Shown here piece by piece: positions 44,209 to 55,440 of a stretch of DNA of 64,000 nucleotides; positions within the stretch are counted from its first letter, which is position 1; every line of letters starts with the position of its first letter. This stretch comes from Zymoseptoria tritici IPO323 (lineage: Eukaryota > Ascomycota > Dothideomycetes > Mycosphaerellales > Mycosphaerellaceae), in NCBI RefSeq assembly GCF_000219625.1, contig NC_018216.1:1798001-1862000 (forward strand), read 5' to 3'. A program made the translations under genes and the position numbers. Below the pieces are notes generated by a model. That model was given only the letters and a program-made list of their open reading frames with translations. It was not told where the DNA came from and did no database searches.

Positions 44209-45973
44209 ATGTCATGCAACACGACGCTGGAGGACTTGCACATCATCGAAGAGCCGCTATGGAAGGACTTTACATTTCACCACTTGGGTCTGGCATTGGG
44301 CGCGGTCTTTGGCCTGCTATCGGTCATAATATCACTGTGTTTGATCGCTCAGCATGCGCTGCATTACTCGAAACCGACGGAGCAACGCCATATTATTCGC
44401 ATACTGTTCATGATACCGGTATGTTGAATCGGAGCGTGGAATGGCTTCTTTCGCAGGGGCTCGTTTGGTAGGGCGTACTGACCATGCGATCAATACAGGT
44501 CTACAGCGTTGTTAGCTTCCTGAGTTTCCTCTTCTACAGGAAGGCGATATATTTCCAAGTGATGCGAGACTGCTACGAAGCATTTGCGATATCGAGCTTC
44601 TTCGCTCTGCTATGCCATTACATCGCTCCGGATCTCCATGAGCAGAAGATGTACTTCCGAACGGTCACGCCACAGAACTGGTTCTGGAAGGCATTTTGGT
44701 TGCAGTCTTGTACCGGAGGTGAGAACAAAGGTCCGTTTCGGAGACCGAGGAGCGGTCTAACATGGTTCAACGTCATCTGGGTTGGCATCTTCCAGTACTG
44801 CTTCATACGAGTATTCTTCACGATTGTCTCCGTCATCTCTGAAGCGTTTGGACGATACTGCGAGGCTTCTCTCCATCCGGCCTTCGCGCATATTTGGACC
44901 ATGGTCTTTGAGAGTATTTCGGTTACGATCGCGATGTTTATGGTCGTCCAGTTCTACATCCAACTCAAGCCCGACCTGGCCGAACACAAGCCGGGCATCA
45001 AGGTCGTGTCCATCAAGCTGGTCATCTTCTTCTCCTTTTGGCAGACGGTACGTTTTCAAGACTACTCAATACGACTGCTCGCTGACTGTCGCAGATAATA
45101 ATATCATTCCTATCGTCATCCAAAGGACCGCTACAGCCGACGAAGCAGCTTGCCTATCAAGACATCAAGATTGGGATACCATCCGTCTTGCTGATCATTG
45201 AGATGGCCTTGTTCTCGGTGTTGCACGTCTTCGCCTACCCCTGGAAGCCATACAGCAAAAAGCATGCATCGAAGGATGATCTCACGCCGTTGGACTCCGA
45301 CCGCACCGAACCGGCGCTGGAGTACTACGGAGGCTTCATGGGCATCCGAGCAATTACGGATGCATTCAACCCATGGGATATTGTAACATCGAGCGCTCGA
45401 GGATTTCGATGGCTGTTCGTCGGGAGCAGAGTCCGACACCGCGATACGAGTTACTTCCCTACAAAGCCTGATCTCGGCGAAACCAGCTATACGAATCCTT
45501 CCGCAGCGAACCCGGCTGCGACAGAACTGAGGCCTTCTGCGGACAGCCATCGGCGAACAGGAACACTGGGCGAGGACGATATGGCCGGCCTCCTCCGCAA
45601 CTCCCAGAGTCTCACCGACAACAGTCCGCCTCGAGCGTACAACCATTCCGACGCGCCTCCCTACGATCATCACAGCCTCAGGCCGAGCGGTCCTAGCTAT
45701 CCCGGTCGCGCCGCCTCTCCCCACCGAGAGGACGGCCATCCTCCGCCAACCTATTACCCTATGCCCGACTCAGGTTTCCACCCCGGTATGGGACCTCCGC
45801 CCGGCTCTGCCATACCCGTTGGTCTCAGCGGCGAGGTGCATCCCATTCATCGAGGTGTGACGCCCACCGTACCTCAAGGTCAAGGCTGGAATCCTTGGAA
45901 CGGAGTGGATTTAGGAGATGAAAGACCACAAGCGCATCGAAGAGGTGACTCGTGGGACTCGATGAAAATGTAA
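44209..45973 (+). CDS. TMEM184 / organic solute transporter alpha-like (DUF300) membrane protein
   Basis: Exons 44209-44418, 44499-45047 and 45095-45973 give 545 residues. Introns are GTATGT...TACAG and GTACGT...CGCAG. About seven membrane helices are visible, starting LGLALGAVFGLLSVIISLCL. DUF300 hallmarks are FYRKAIYFQVMRDCYEAFAI, KPGIKVVSIKLVIFFSFWQT and IPSVLLIIEMALFSVLHVFA YPW. The C-terminal ~190 residues are cytosolic and Pro/Ser/His-rich. Fungal members sit at the vacuolar or plasma membrane and their transport role is unproven, so I give only the family. Confidence 0.88.
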
Positions 45974-47493
45974 CGCTGGGATGACTTGACGAATTGTTAT
46001 GCTTTGACGAGTTGCAGGTTTCGGATTCGTGTTATGATACCAGAGTTGCGCATGGGATTAATCTTGTTCTTGAACGAAGTAACGACCAATTCGACACATT
46101 ATTGACTTGATTAATTCTTCTCTGAGCCCAAGCAGCAGGTTTGACAGGTCACGACTTTAAGGCAGAGCAACAGGGCAACGTCTTACGTCTCAAGTACGCC
46201 TCGGAGCATGATCTGACTTACTGCCTATGGATTGCATGTTGGAACAGCGCTTACTGTCGAGAACTCAATCGATGCCCTTTTCCAGCATGTATCAATGATT
46301 TTTTTGAAGTCGAATTGGCTCGGGCATGCTGATTTCTGTGCGTTGGACATGACCTGATATTCGACCTGGAATTTGGCGGTGTAATGTCGTTATCTCGGTC
46401 GAGCTGACATGAAAGAGGTTAGAAAGCACAAAGGTCGTTGAGCCGGTCATTTGGCATGCGGAAAAGTTGACAAGGGAATTTCAGACCATGACCTGCAGCA
46501 CACAGTACATGAGCTGACGTTCCGAGATCGATCTGGGTCGGCCGATACAACGAGCTCGGTGGATGTTGCACAATAAGAGCGAGAAGCACAAGTCCGGGAG
46601 CCAGTCGGTGGTCGGATATGAAGCTCGAGTTTGGTACAAAGTGGACTTTGTGCTGAAAAAGATGGAACTCCGGTTTTGACACAATTATGGCTGGTAAGCA
46701 CAGATCCGCGGATTCGCCGATGGTGACAAATGAAGACTGTCGTCACTGTCCACTGTCCAGAAGAGACATCCCTGTAGACAGATCATTTGGGATCCCCTGC
46801 CATGTTGTCGTAATAAGAGGGTCTTGAGTCTGGAGCAGAAACCTGGGCTTTTAGTCGGGGATGATTGATGACGGCAGAAGCCACATCTTTCATGCCGTCC
46901 AGTCTCAGTTGCTGCGGACCTGACGATTTGATCATCGTCTCCGGTCAACGGGGAAGATGCCAGGCCGTAGGCAAATATGAGCGTGCCTGGATCCGTTCAC
47001 TCCATGGGCCGCGGGCATGATGCTGTCTCCTTTGATTACCATCCGCTGAAGAGAGCTTGCAGTCCAGCGGTGTCAAGCTCCGAGCATGAGTCCGTCAAAG
47101 CCCCGTGGCCTCGACGACAGCTCTAGCGTGCGAGCATCTCTGGCATTGATTTTGCGTTTGCCAATACGAGATGTACAATGAAGTGGAAGCAGGCGGCCGG
47201 TTGCTAGATGCCGTGATCGTCATGGGAGCTTTTATGCTTAAGACACGGGACAAGTGATGCCGTACGTATGCACGTATCGCGAGGTGCAGGTGTTGACGAA
47301 GTAGTGTGTAGCAGATGTCGCAGAGTAGCTGAACGATGTGACAACAATTCACTTGTCAGGAGCCGGCGTTCCTGAGGTGCGAGTCGTGGTGTGCCTAATG
47401 CTGAAACATGCACATGGCGTACGCTGGGACGTTGCTTGCCCAGGTGGGTGGCCATGCTCGTATTGCTGTGTTCAATGAAATTGTGAGAAGCTT
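45974..47493. other. Intergenic region left of the transposon, 1.5 kb
   Basis: No recognisable gene. Base use is like the rest of the window and CA/TG dinucleotides are common, so the RIP-like decay does not extend here. A 97-codon minus-strand frame at 47204-47497 runs up to the transposon edge and is discussed in the findings. Confidence 0.5.
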
Positions 47494-47501
47494 GCACGCG
47501 G
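47494..47501. repeat. 8-bp target-site duplication, left copy (GCACGCGG)
   Basis: Immediately outside the left terminal inverted repeat. The identical octamer lies immediately outside the right repeat at 60433-60440, in direct orientation. Confidence 0.92.
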
Positions 47502-47525
47502 CTATCTCATGTGGATCAGAACCGC
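47502..47525 (+). repeat. Left terminal inverted repeat, 24 bp
   Basis: Begins CTATCTCATGTG and ends AGAACCGC. It is the exact reverse complement of 60409-60432. It still contains CA and TG dinucleotides, unlike the mutated interior. Confidence 0.93.
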
Positions 47526-47880
47526 TCTAGGCACTTATATTCTCGCCTTAGGCTCGAATGTGCTCCGCACGTGACAGGCAAGCCTGTCGCCTTCGGCGAT
47601 AGGCTTCTATACTAGACCCCTTCGGGGCTAGCGCCCCTTTCGGGGCAAACCTATTCCCCTTCGGGGCAAGATTGTTTATATTTAAGGGCTCTATAATAAT
47701 TCTAGCTAATAGGAGCAACAGGAGGAGGAAAGTGCCTAGAGGGTCTAAGCTAGTTTCTATACCTTTCTATAGGGAGAGCGCGATATTTTTACGTAAGGAA
47801 ATATAAGACTCCCTCTGTTCTGTCTAGTATTAAATATCCTATAGTAGAATCTACTATACACTATTAATCCCCCGAACTCT
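47526..47880. other. Left subterminal region of the transposon
   Basis: Contains GCACGTGAC at 47567-47575, mirrored by GCACGTGAC at 60373-60381 near the other end, then a short palindrome-rich stretch (GCCTGTCGCCTTCGGCGATAGGC, split here: 47582-47604). Three closely spaced TTCGGGGC motifs follow at 47621, 47639 and 47660. No coding frame was recognised before gene A at 47881. Confidence 0.6.
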
Positions 47881-50859
47881 ATGTATATACGCGTTTTTCT
47901 CCCCCGAAACCGACTAAAAACTATACTAAATACGTCCGGTCGGCCTAATACGCCTTATCCTAGTAGCGAGCTTACTATATACGCTAATTCCGACTTCGTT
48001 TCCCCTAACGCTACCCCTCGGCCTAGCAGGAGGCCTAGCAAGCCCTTATCTGCTGCTTCTACCTAGTCGTCCTCCGATAGGGACCTCGACAGCGACCTCG
48101 ATAGCGATATACCTAACCCTAACGAAACCCTCCGGTCCTTTAGTGCGAGCCGGCGGATAGGACGTGTAACTACTAGCAAGCGCGATAAGGTCCTATAGCG
48201 ACTACGAGACTGTCGCCTATTAGTGCCTAAGTTCGTCGAGTCTTAGATCGCAAAGGATAGCCAGAAGGCTGCGAGGGCATAGTTATTATTAATTAAAGAG
48301 AGGATTCGAGTCGCGGGTCGGCGGTTTAAAAGGCTCTAGGGAAAGGGTGTAATTAAGAAGGAGCTTAATGCATTAATAAAGTATGTCCCTATACTTAGGA
48401 GGTTTAGCGGCCCTAAGCCCTTAAGCTAGGCTAAAGTAAGCGAGCCTACTCCTTCGGGGCAGCATACACAGGGAGCTAGTAAGGGCAGTTGTAGTGTATA
48501 TGTCTAGCTATATGTAGAGGACGGCAGTAAAGAGGATAAGAATACATAGCCGGAGGCTAGCTCTAACACTTAGGGGGTAATACTTATAGTAGCGGGTATA
48601 GCTTCGGGGCAGATAGGTATAGCTTCGGGGCAAATAGAGGGTAGTCTATTAGGACAGTCCGGTTTAGCTAGTAGTAACGGGGATAATTCGGAGCGGTCGG
48701 ACGGCGAGGACGACGAGATGCGTCGGTACGCACAGCCCTACGCCTTCGTAGAGGTATACGCTTTAATACGGCGCCTCGCCCTAACGTAGCATAAACTGCT
48801 ATCGGGGCTGCTCCGTAACCCTCGCAGCTCTCGCAAGAGCGCAGAGCGCTATAAGAGGGAACTAGATCGCCGGATCTTTATGTTTAGTGCGAACGTTCTC
48901 TATTCGCAGTATCGTAACAAGTCTAACTAGCTTGCTCGTGTTATAGGTAATTACCTTACCCTTAATAGCCTTAACTGTAGGGCGCTAGATGTGCTCGCGG
49001 GACAGGGCTTCGTATCCGGCTATTCTACTATTAACTAGGACCTCTACAATTACGCTAGGAGGCAGAAGGTACGGTTACCTATTACAGTGTATCCTGTTTC
49101 TGCGCTAACCGCTTTAGTAAGAACTTATCCGTCTTTCTCGCATTTTAAATACATTTATTATATACAATAACATAAACTTTATAGACAGGGTTTAAGACTC
49201 TTCCGTGTCGACCGGGGACGTTATAAGGAACCTTACTACCGCGTTAATAATTAAGAGCGACCACATCCCCGAGGGCGGACTTACACAGGATATGTTTATG
49301 CCCTATACGGGTTTAAAACTAAAGGATGTATTTAACTCCCTACCGCTCTGCCCCTGTAATAAGTACGCCTAACGACTATCTATATATTATATGCATTCCG
49401 CTATAATAGCACAGTTTAGGGTCGACATTAAGCACCTAAGTAGTAACGACTTCGTCTGCGAACGGACGAAGTAGCCCGGGATTAGTAAGCTTCCGCCGAA
49501 CGTATGCAGATATTACCCTATCGGGGCAATCTTCTAGAACGAGGGTATTATTAACGGCACCGCCGTAGTATACAAGGACATCTAGATTAACAAGTTTAAG
49601 TTCGTAATAGATAATCCGATGTTCCGCAACCGCTTATAGCTAGTATACAGGGATTAATTAACTGCTATGCGCATCCGTAGTGTTAAGTAGGAGTCGCGAG
49701 AGGCAAACTAAGCCTTCGATCGCTGCGAATAGCTTATCGGGCCCTCTTCCTTCTTCTATACTGCTATAAACCTCTACTTTACCGTTAGCAAGCTCTTTTA
49801 GTCGTACTAGCCTAGCAGCATAGCTAACTTGCACTCCGTCTAGGGTAACATTAACTAGTTCGGGGTTACTAACCTGCCTAAGAAGAAGTCGCCGTACTAG
49901 AAGCTGCGGCTAGTAGTACTCTAGGGCTATTAGGCTCGCGTTGTGTAGCTGTTCGTATTAGCTCTGCGGCGTAGGAAGTTAATTAGCTCGTATAGGAGCA
50001 ATTATGCTAGACTTACTAATATTAATATCGTGCGAGAGGCTCTGCAGCACTTTTCGCCTAGGAAATACGTGTCTATTCTGTCTAACATATACTAGCAGAT
50101 TCTAGCACTAGAGGCGTAGTTAGTGTAAGGAAATAACCTAGACCTAGTGCGATTTAGCCCCGAAAGTAACTAGCCTAGCCCCGAAGCTACCCCTAATAAT
50201 ACGAATACTCGCAGCTCTACTATACTTGCGTTAACTCGACGCATGCACATTACCGAGCTCTAGATAACGCTCCGTTAGGCTACCCGCCGCATAGATATTA
50301 GACATATTAACTAGTGTCTCGAACAATTGGCTATTATATTCTTCGGGGCTAGCTAGAGTAATTACGGCAGAGAGATATTATACTTCCGGTAGCTCCTCTT
50401 AAACTCGGCCCTAGTGCTTTAGCAGGCGTTATTAGCTTGTAGCTTCGTAAACATAGCTAGTCGGTATAGCAAAGGGCTCGTAGTTAACGAGCTGCTAGAG
50501 CTTAAGAATAGGCGGTATTAGAATAAGATAAAGGCCTACAAGAACTTAACACACGGCGTCGACGCTATATTTATTAAAGTCGCTCTCTCTACGAAAGCTA
50601 CTACGAAGCAGCATGCATTACTTAAAGAGGAGTTCGGCATAAAGAACTTAGGAGGGCATTTATATAAGGACACTAGTTATAATACATAGGGTCTAGTACA
50701 GAAGCTCCTTAGGGGTTTTGCAGCCCCTCCGAAAATAGGCTTTACTACCTATAGCACTGTTAACAAGACGAGTATCCGTAACCCGTATGTTAATAGACGC
50801 AACCTAATTAGAGCTTAGATCGATAAGTTTAATGCTAAACACGTCGAGCGGCGGTATAT

Positions 50860-51733
50860 TGTTTGTTTGTTTGTTTGTTTGTTTGTTCCATTTACGTCCT
50901 TTCGGAGTCCAAGACTATGTAGGACGGCCTTGCAAGCAAGGCAGTAGATCTATTTACAATTAAATTCTTTCGGTATTCTTTAACCTTAGGGAAAACCCCG
51001 TGCCTAAGGTAGGACCTATAAGCAGAATCTGCCGAAGGACTTCAAAACAGCGCAAGACAAAGGAAATCAAACGAGTGTCGTTGTCTGCAGCCGGGGCTGC
51101 AGAATTTTCGCGCTAAGCTTTTGTAGAATTTTTAGCGGATCCTTCCGCTGTGTCGTTGTCTGCATCCGGGGCTGCAGAATTTTCGCGCTAAGCTTTTTGT
51201 AGAATTTTTAGCGGATCCTTCCGCTTCGCATATACGCTGCGAATTCGAAAGAGATACAGCGCAAGGCGCAAAAAGCAGCTGTCTAACTCGCTGCCTTCTC
51301 TTGTCCTTAATATGCCTTTGTAGAACTATATGCCGCCTTCTAGCGCATATAGCTACGTAGGTTAATCGCAGAGTTGTAGATTCCACCGAGTTCTAGCTCT
51401 TTAAAGTGCATGTATACTTCCTTCAAGGGCGACGAAGTCTCTAGAGAAGGGACATACGATTTCGATTCGGATTTCGAGGAGGTGCGCGTATAGGGCAGAG
51501 TGGACTGCTTCTTTCTTCTTCTCGTTCGTAGCGTAGAGAGCTGTTCGTTCGAATCGTACTGTCGTTCTGTAGCTTGTATCTTCGAGGGGAGGCGTGCCTC
51601 TAGGTCGTGTTGTTGTTGTAAGGGAAGAGGGATCGACGGCCTCTCCAATCCTCCGGAGGAAACTTGGCTCTGCAACGACAGTATCGTCGCAGGTTCGTAG
51701 CCGGCACCACGTACAGGTGTTCCTCGTCGCCGA
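50860..51733 (-). mobile_element. Nested retroposon copy 1 (874 bp) with 15-bp target duplication
   Basis: Flanked by the direct repeat CGAGCGGCGGTATAT at 50845-50859 and 51734-51748. The left end is a (TGTT)n run, which on the minus strand is a (AACA)n 3' tail. A long duplication of variable length with a simple-repeat tail indicates target-primed reverse transcription, so this is a SINE or a 5'-truncated LINE. It is ~85-90% similar by eye to copy 2. It contains a 75/76-bp tandem duplication at 51075-51149 and 51150-51225. CA/TG dinucleotides are retained, so it is far less mutated than its host. I found no clear tRNA-type A/B boxes at its 5' end. Confidence 0.8.
51075..51225. repeat. 75-bp tandem duplication inside retroposon copy 1
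   Basis: Two near-identical units starting GTGTCGTTGTCTGCA and ending GATCCTTCCGCT (51075-51149 and 51150-51225), differing by one extra T and one substitution seen by eye. Each contains GCCGGGGC-type and CTGCAG palindromic pieces. Copy 2 carries only a partial version near 52225-52340. Confidence 0.8.
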
Positions 51734-52009
51734 CGAGCGGCGGTATATAAGGGTTGCTGCGGCACCTAAAGTCGCCCTACGCTATAATACAGACGGGCTA
51801 GAGGTTAATCTATTAGCCTCTTATAACATTAGTAAGGGTAGCATGGACGACAAGGAGGTCCTGCTGCTTAATCCTAAGCTATACTAGACGATAGGACCTA
51901 TATTTACGCATTTTGTTTAAATTAATCTCTGTTAGGGCTATTGCTATGCTTGTTCTCGGTCTAAATTAACGCTTTTAGCAGTGCTTGTTAGTAATATAGT
52001 CTTAGTCTA

Positions 52010-52839
52010 TTTGTTGTTTGTTTTGTTGTTTGTTTGTTCCATTTACGTCCTTTCGGAGTCCAAGACTATGTAGGACGGCCTTGCGCGCAAGGCAGTAGAT
52101 CTATTTACAATCAAATTCTTTCAGTATTCTTTGACCTTAGGGGAAAACCCCGTGCCTAAGGTAGAATCTGCAAAGCAGAATCTACCGAAGGACTTTAAAA
52201 GCAGCGCAAAACAAAGGAAATCCAACGAGTGTCGTGTAGCCGGGGCTGCAGAATTTTCGCGTGTCGTTGTCTGCAGCTAGGGCTGCAGAATTTTCGCGCT
52301 AAGCTTTTTGTAGAATTTTCAGCGGATCCTTCCGCTTCGCACGCACGCTGCGAATTCGAAAAAGAGAGAGAGGAATGCCGTACAAAATGCCGTACAAAAG
52401 CAGCTGTCTAACTCGCTGCCTTCTCTTGTCCTTAATACGCCTTTGTAGAACTATATGCCGCTTCCAAACGCATATAGCTACGCAGGTTAATCGCAGAGTT
52501 GTAGATTCTACCGACTGTTCTAGCTCTTTAAAGTGCTTCGGTTCGGATTTCGAGGAGGTGCGCGTATAGGGCAGAGTAGACTGCTTCTTTTTCTTCTTCT
52601 TCTTCTTCTTGTTCGTAGCGTAGAGGGCTATTCGTTCGAATCGTACTGTTGTTCTATGCTTGTATTTCGAGGCGGATTTCGAGAAGGATTTCGGCCGGAT
52701 TCGAGAGGCGGATTTCGAGAAGGATTTCGGGCGGATTCGAGAGGTTTTCGAGGAGGTTTCTTCTAGACTGTCTTAGTTTCCCTTCCGAGGAAGGTACTTA
52801 CGACGGCCACCGCGTGAAGGTGCAGTCTGTTCGGCCGTC
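52010..52839 (-). mobile_element. Nested retroposon copy 2 (830 bp) with 13-bp target duplication
   Basis: Flanked by the direct repeat TAGTCTTAGTCTA at 51997-52009 and 52840-52852. It has the same orientation and tail (TTGTTTG repeats at the left end) as copy 1, and the bodies align from GTTCCATTTACGTCC onward. Copy 2 differs in its 5' part, where a ~36-bp unit (GGCGGATTTCGAGAAGG...) is tandemly repeated at ~52670-52745. The two copies have different duplications, so they are independent insertions. It sits between relic genes A and B. Confidence 0.78.
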
Positions 52840-52972
52840 TAGTCTTAGTCTAAACAACGCTAGCCCTGCCTATTAAAAACTAATTCTGGCTGTCGGGGCT
52901 AACATAGTATCTATCGGGGCTAAACTAGCACAATTATCTCGCTAAAACCGACGATCCGCGCTCGTCCTACTG

Positions 52973-55440
52973 CTAAGGACACTGCGTATTGTCCTTCTTC
53001 CCGCCGCTACCGCCGCCGTCGCTACCGCTGCCGTCCTTCTTCCCGCTGCTACCGCCGTCGCCCTTCTTCTCGCTGCTACTACCGCTACCCTTCTTGCCGA
53101 ACAATTCGGATAGCTGCTGCTTCTTGCTAGCCGACAGCTCCTTCTTACTGTCGTCCTTCTTACTCGCATCCTTCTTGCTCGCATCCTTCTTACTCGCATC
53201 CTTCTTGCTCGCATCCTTCTTGTTAGAGTCCTTACTAGAGTCCTTGTTAGAGTCCTTGTTAGAGTCCTTGTTAGAGTCCTTCTTGCTAGAGCTGCTACTA
53301 GCGTTCCTACCGCCTCTACTGTTCCTACCGCCTCTACTGTTCCTACCCGTGTTCCTACCGTTGCCTCTACTGCGGCGACCCGGAGCCTAGCGCCCGTAGT
53401 ACTAAAGGCGCGCCCTCTGCATGCCGTTGCGAAGTAGGAAGTTACGTATACCGATCTCTATAGCGTAGTCTACGACGACGTTAGTTAGCGGTAGCCCGCG
53501 GGGCATAGCGTTAGCGGCACCGTTAGCGAAGAACGACTACTAGCCGAGCTGGATTAGTAACTTATGCTCTATGTTGCCGTTGTTCTCGCGGACCTGCTGT
53601 AGCTGCTCCTCCTACGTCTTGCGGTTAGTAGCGCCCTTAGTCTTCTTAGAGGAAGCCTACTAGCTAATAGTCTTACGTATCTTATATACGTACTCCTACT
53701 AAGTAGTTAAGAGCTTCTTCTGCTCCTCGGCTAGCTTAGCGACCTTCTCCTTACTCGTATTATTAGCCTTCGCCTTTTCTAGCTCCTTAGTAGTATAGAG
53801 AGTATGCTAGCGGAGGACTTCGAGTACGTTATATACGCGGTTAAAGATAGTAGTGCTACTATTCTAGAACCTGCCCGAGCCCTACGTCTTAGTAACTAGG
53901 GTGTACTGCTTCTTACGTCCGGTTTTCTAGCTACAGTTGTCGTAGCCCTTCTGTTTCGGGGTACTGCCGTTACTACCGAACGTATTACTATAGCAGAACT
54001 TATTAGGGCGTGCTAGCTTATTCCTCTCGCAGATAAGCTTTAGGCACTCTGTGCAGATCGTGCTATTACTAGACTAGACTTCCGGGATGTACTAAAGGCC
54101 CTCTAGCATGTCGTTAAGGCAGCGGTCGATATTATTAGTTAGAACCGAGTCGATGTCCGCAGAAGCGATAGAGAGGGTTATTAAATTGTCCGAGTCGTAG
54201 CGTATTATACTGCCGGAACCGCTTCGGGGCATTATGCTGCCAGAGCCGCTTCGGGGTAGGTCGCCGTAGTTGCTACTAAGTTGCTGTGTCCGCGAGCTAC
54301 TAGCAGTGCGACTATATCCCCTCCTAAGCGTCCTAGGTAAGCCTACTAGTAAGCCTAGAGAAAGCGAAGTATCCGGAAGGAAGCTACTACTACTACTACT
54401 ACTACAACTAAGGGCCGCGCCCTTAACGGCGTCGAACAACCGAACTCTAAGGACTAACGTCTCGGAACTACCGCTACCCTGCTCGTTGCTAGCCCGGATA
54501 GGCCTAGAAGAAGTCGGCTTACCCGGCGTATTAGGGATACGAGGGTTCCTACTAGTTAATATAGGATCGTAGTATCCTCGAATTAGGTCGTATGCGGTAT
54601 TCCTAGGGTCGATTCCTACAAAGGTTACTGCCCTATCCGGGTGTTAAAAGGTTACGTACGGTTCCGGGGGTCGGCTAGGGGCTAACCGAGGCGGAGCGCG
54701 AGGTGCACCTAAGAAGGTTCGGCGCATACGATTAAAGCCCGTGCCGCCGAGGTTAAGGCTACTAACGTTAGGCATGTCGGGGATAGCTGTAGCAGGAGGG
54801 GAGGTAGCTAGTAGTATAGTAGCTAGCGGTATAGTAGCTGGCGGTGCACGTGCGGACGGAGTTAGAGTAGATAGTAGACAAGTATCCGTGCGTAGGGTGC
54901 TCGGAACCTTAGAGATGTTGCCTATTAGGGAGAAAGGGTTGCTAAGTAAAGGGGCCGCTAAAGGGGCGACAGAAGGAGCTATAATAAGAGGAGGGTTAGT
55001 ATCGGGGCTGCGCTAGATGCTATCGGGGTAACTTACTCCGGCTACGAATCCGCTCGCGCTCGCTCTCTACGATTATGCGCTCGGTGTTATCTGGCGATTA
55101 GTACATCGACGAGCGTATTAGTAGCCTCGACGAAGGACTAAACCTACGTAGGGCATCCCTCGCATTCTCTACCGCTATACTAGTATATCGCTGCCTCGTA
55201 CTACGCTCTTCTTCCCTGTTCCGTATGCTACGCTCGTAGTGCTAGTAGTAAGTAGGACCGGGCGTACTAAAGGGATTGCCTATTACGCCTCGTAGAGAGG
55301 ATTCTATCCTACTTTATAGTCTGCGCTAGTTATTGTTATTATTATTCTCCTCGTCCTTCTCCTTCTACTTGTCCTTGTTAGACTTGTCGTTAGGTAGCGC
55401 TATAGCGCTAGCGCTAGCAGTAGGTATTGTTAATAAAGTG
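52973..55440 (-). pseudogene. Gene B relic: unrecognised protein with Ser-Lys-Asp repeat tail
   Basis: Reading the minus strand from about 55440 down, a long frame interrupted almost only by TAG gives RIESSLRGVIGNPFSTPGPT, then after a frame shift near 55020 VTFVGIDPRNTAYDLIRGYY and SSETLVLRVRLFDAVKGAAL. A cysteine cluster STICTECLKLICERNKLARP follows, then a Lys/Glu coiled-coil-like part (KVAKLAEEQKKLL) and NVVVDYAIEIGIRNFLLRNG. The C-terminus is a repeat region, SRGGRN units, then NKDS and SKKDA repeats, ending near 52973. I do not recognise the family. The start is uncertain. The pattern of stops is the same as in genes A and C. Confidence 0.6.
53156..53285 (-). repeat. Short tandem codon repeats encoding KDSN and KKDAS
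   Basis: Plus-strand units of the form CTTCTTGCTCGCATC and AGTCCTTGTTAG recur in tandem. On the minus strand they encode (NKDS)n followed by (SKKDA)n in the relic gene B tail. Such repeats expand easily, so length could vary between copies of the element. Confidence 0.75.

Larger units (their letters stand above)
47881..51887 (+). pseudogene. Gene A relic: DUF6589-like fungal protein, interrupted by a retroposon
   Basis: One frame runs 47881-49116 with 12 in-frame TAG, no TAA or TGA, and no TGG codon. After a frame change near 49117-49185 (probably an intron) a second frame runs from ~49190 to 50859 and, across the nested retroposon, to the stop at 51887. Read with TAG as lost Trp or Gln, it gives a ~1000-residue protein. 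The C-terminal half has a YGREILYFR...LL block, LLACSFVNIASRYSKG, ELLELKNRRY, AYKNLTHGVDAIF and ALLKEEFG. These match my recollection of the DUF6589 pattern (YGxExLxFxxLL, LVNxxGR, DLxLEHxN, KNSTHD). The N-terminal third is Ser/Asp-rich. Whether DUF6589 proteins are transposases is unproven. The family call is moderate, the relic status strong. Confidence 0.6.

Noticed and set aside
51340..51765. 141-codon minus-strand frame in retroposon copy 1
   Set aside because: It crosses the retroposon boundary and its target duplication into gene A, so it cannot be a gene of either element; copy 2 does not keep it open.
52989..53390. 133-codon plus-strand frame rich in Pro, Leu, Phe and Ser
   Set aside because: Mirror of the codon repeats that encode the Lys/Asp tail of relic gene B on the minus strand.
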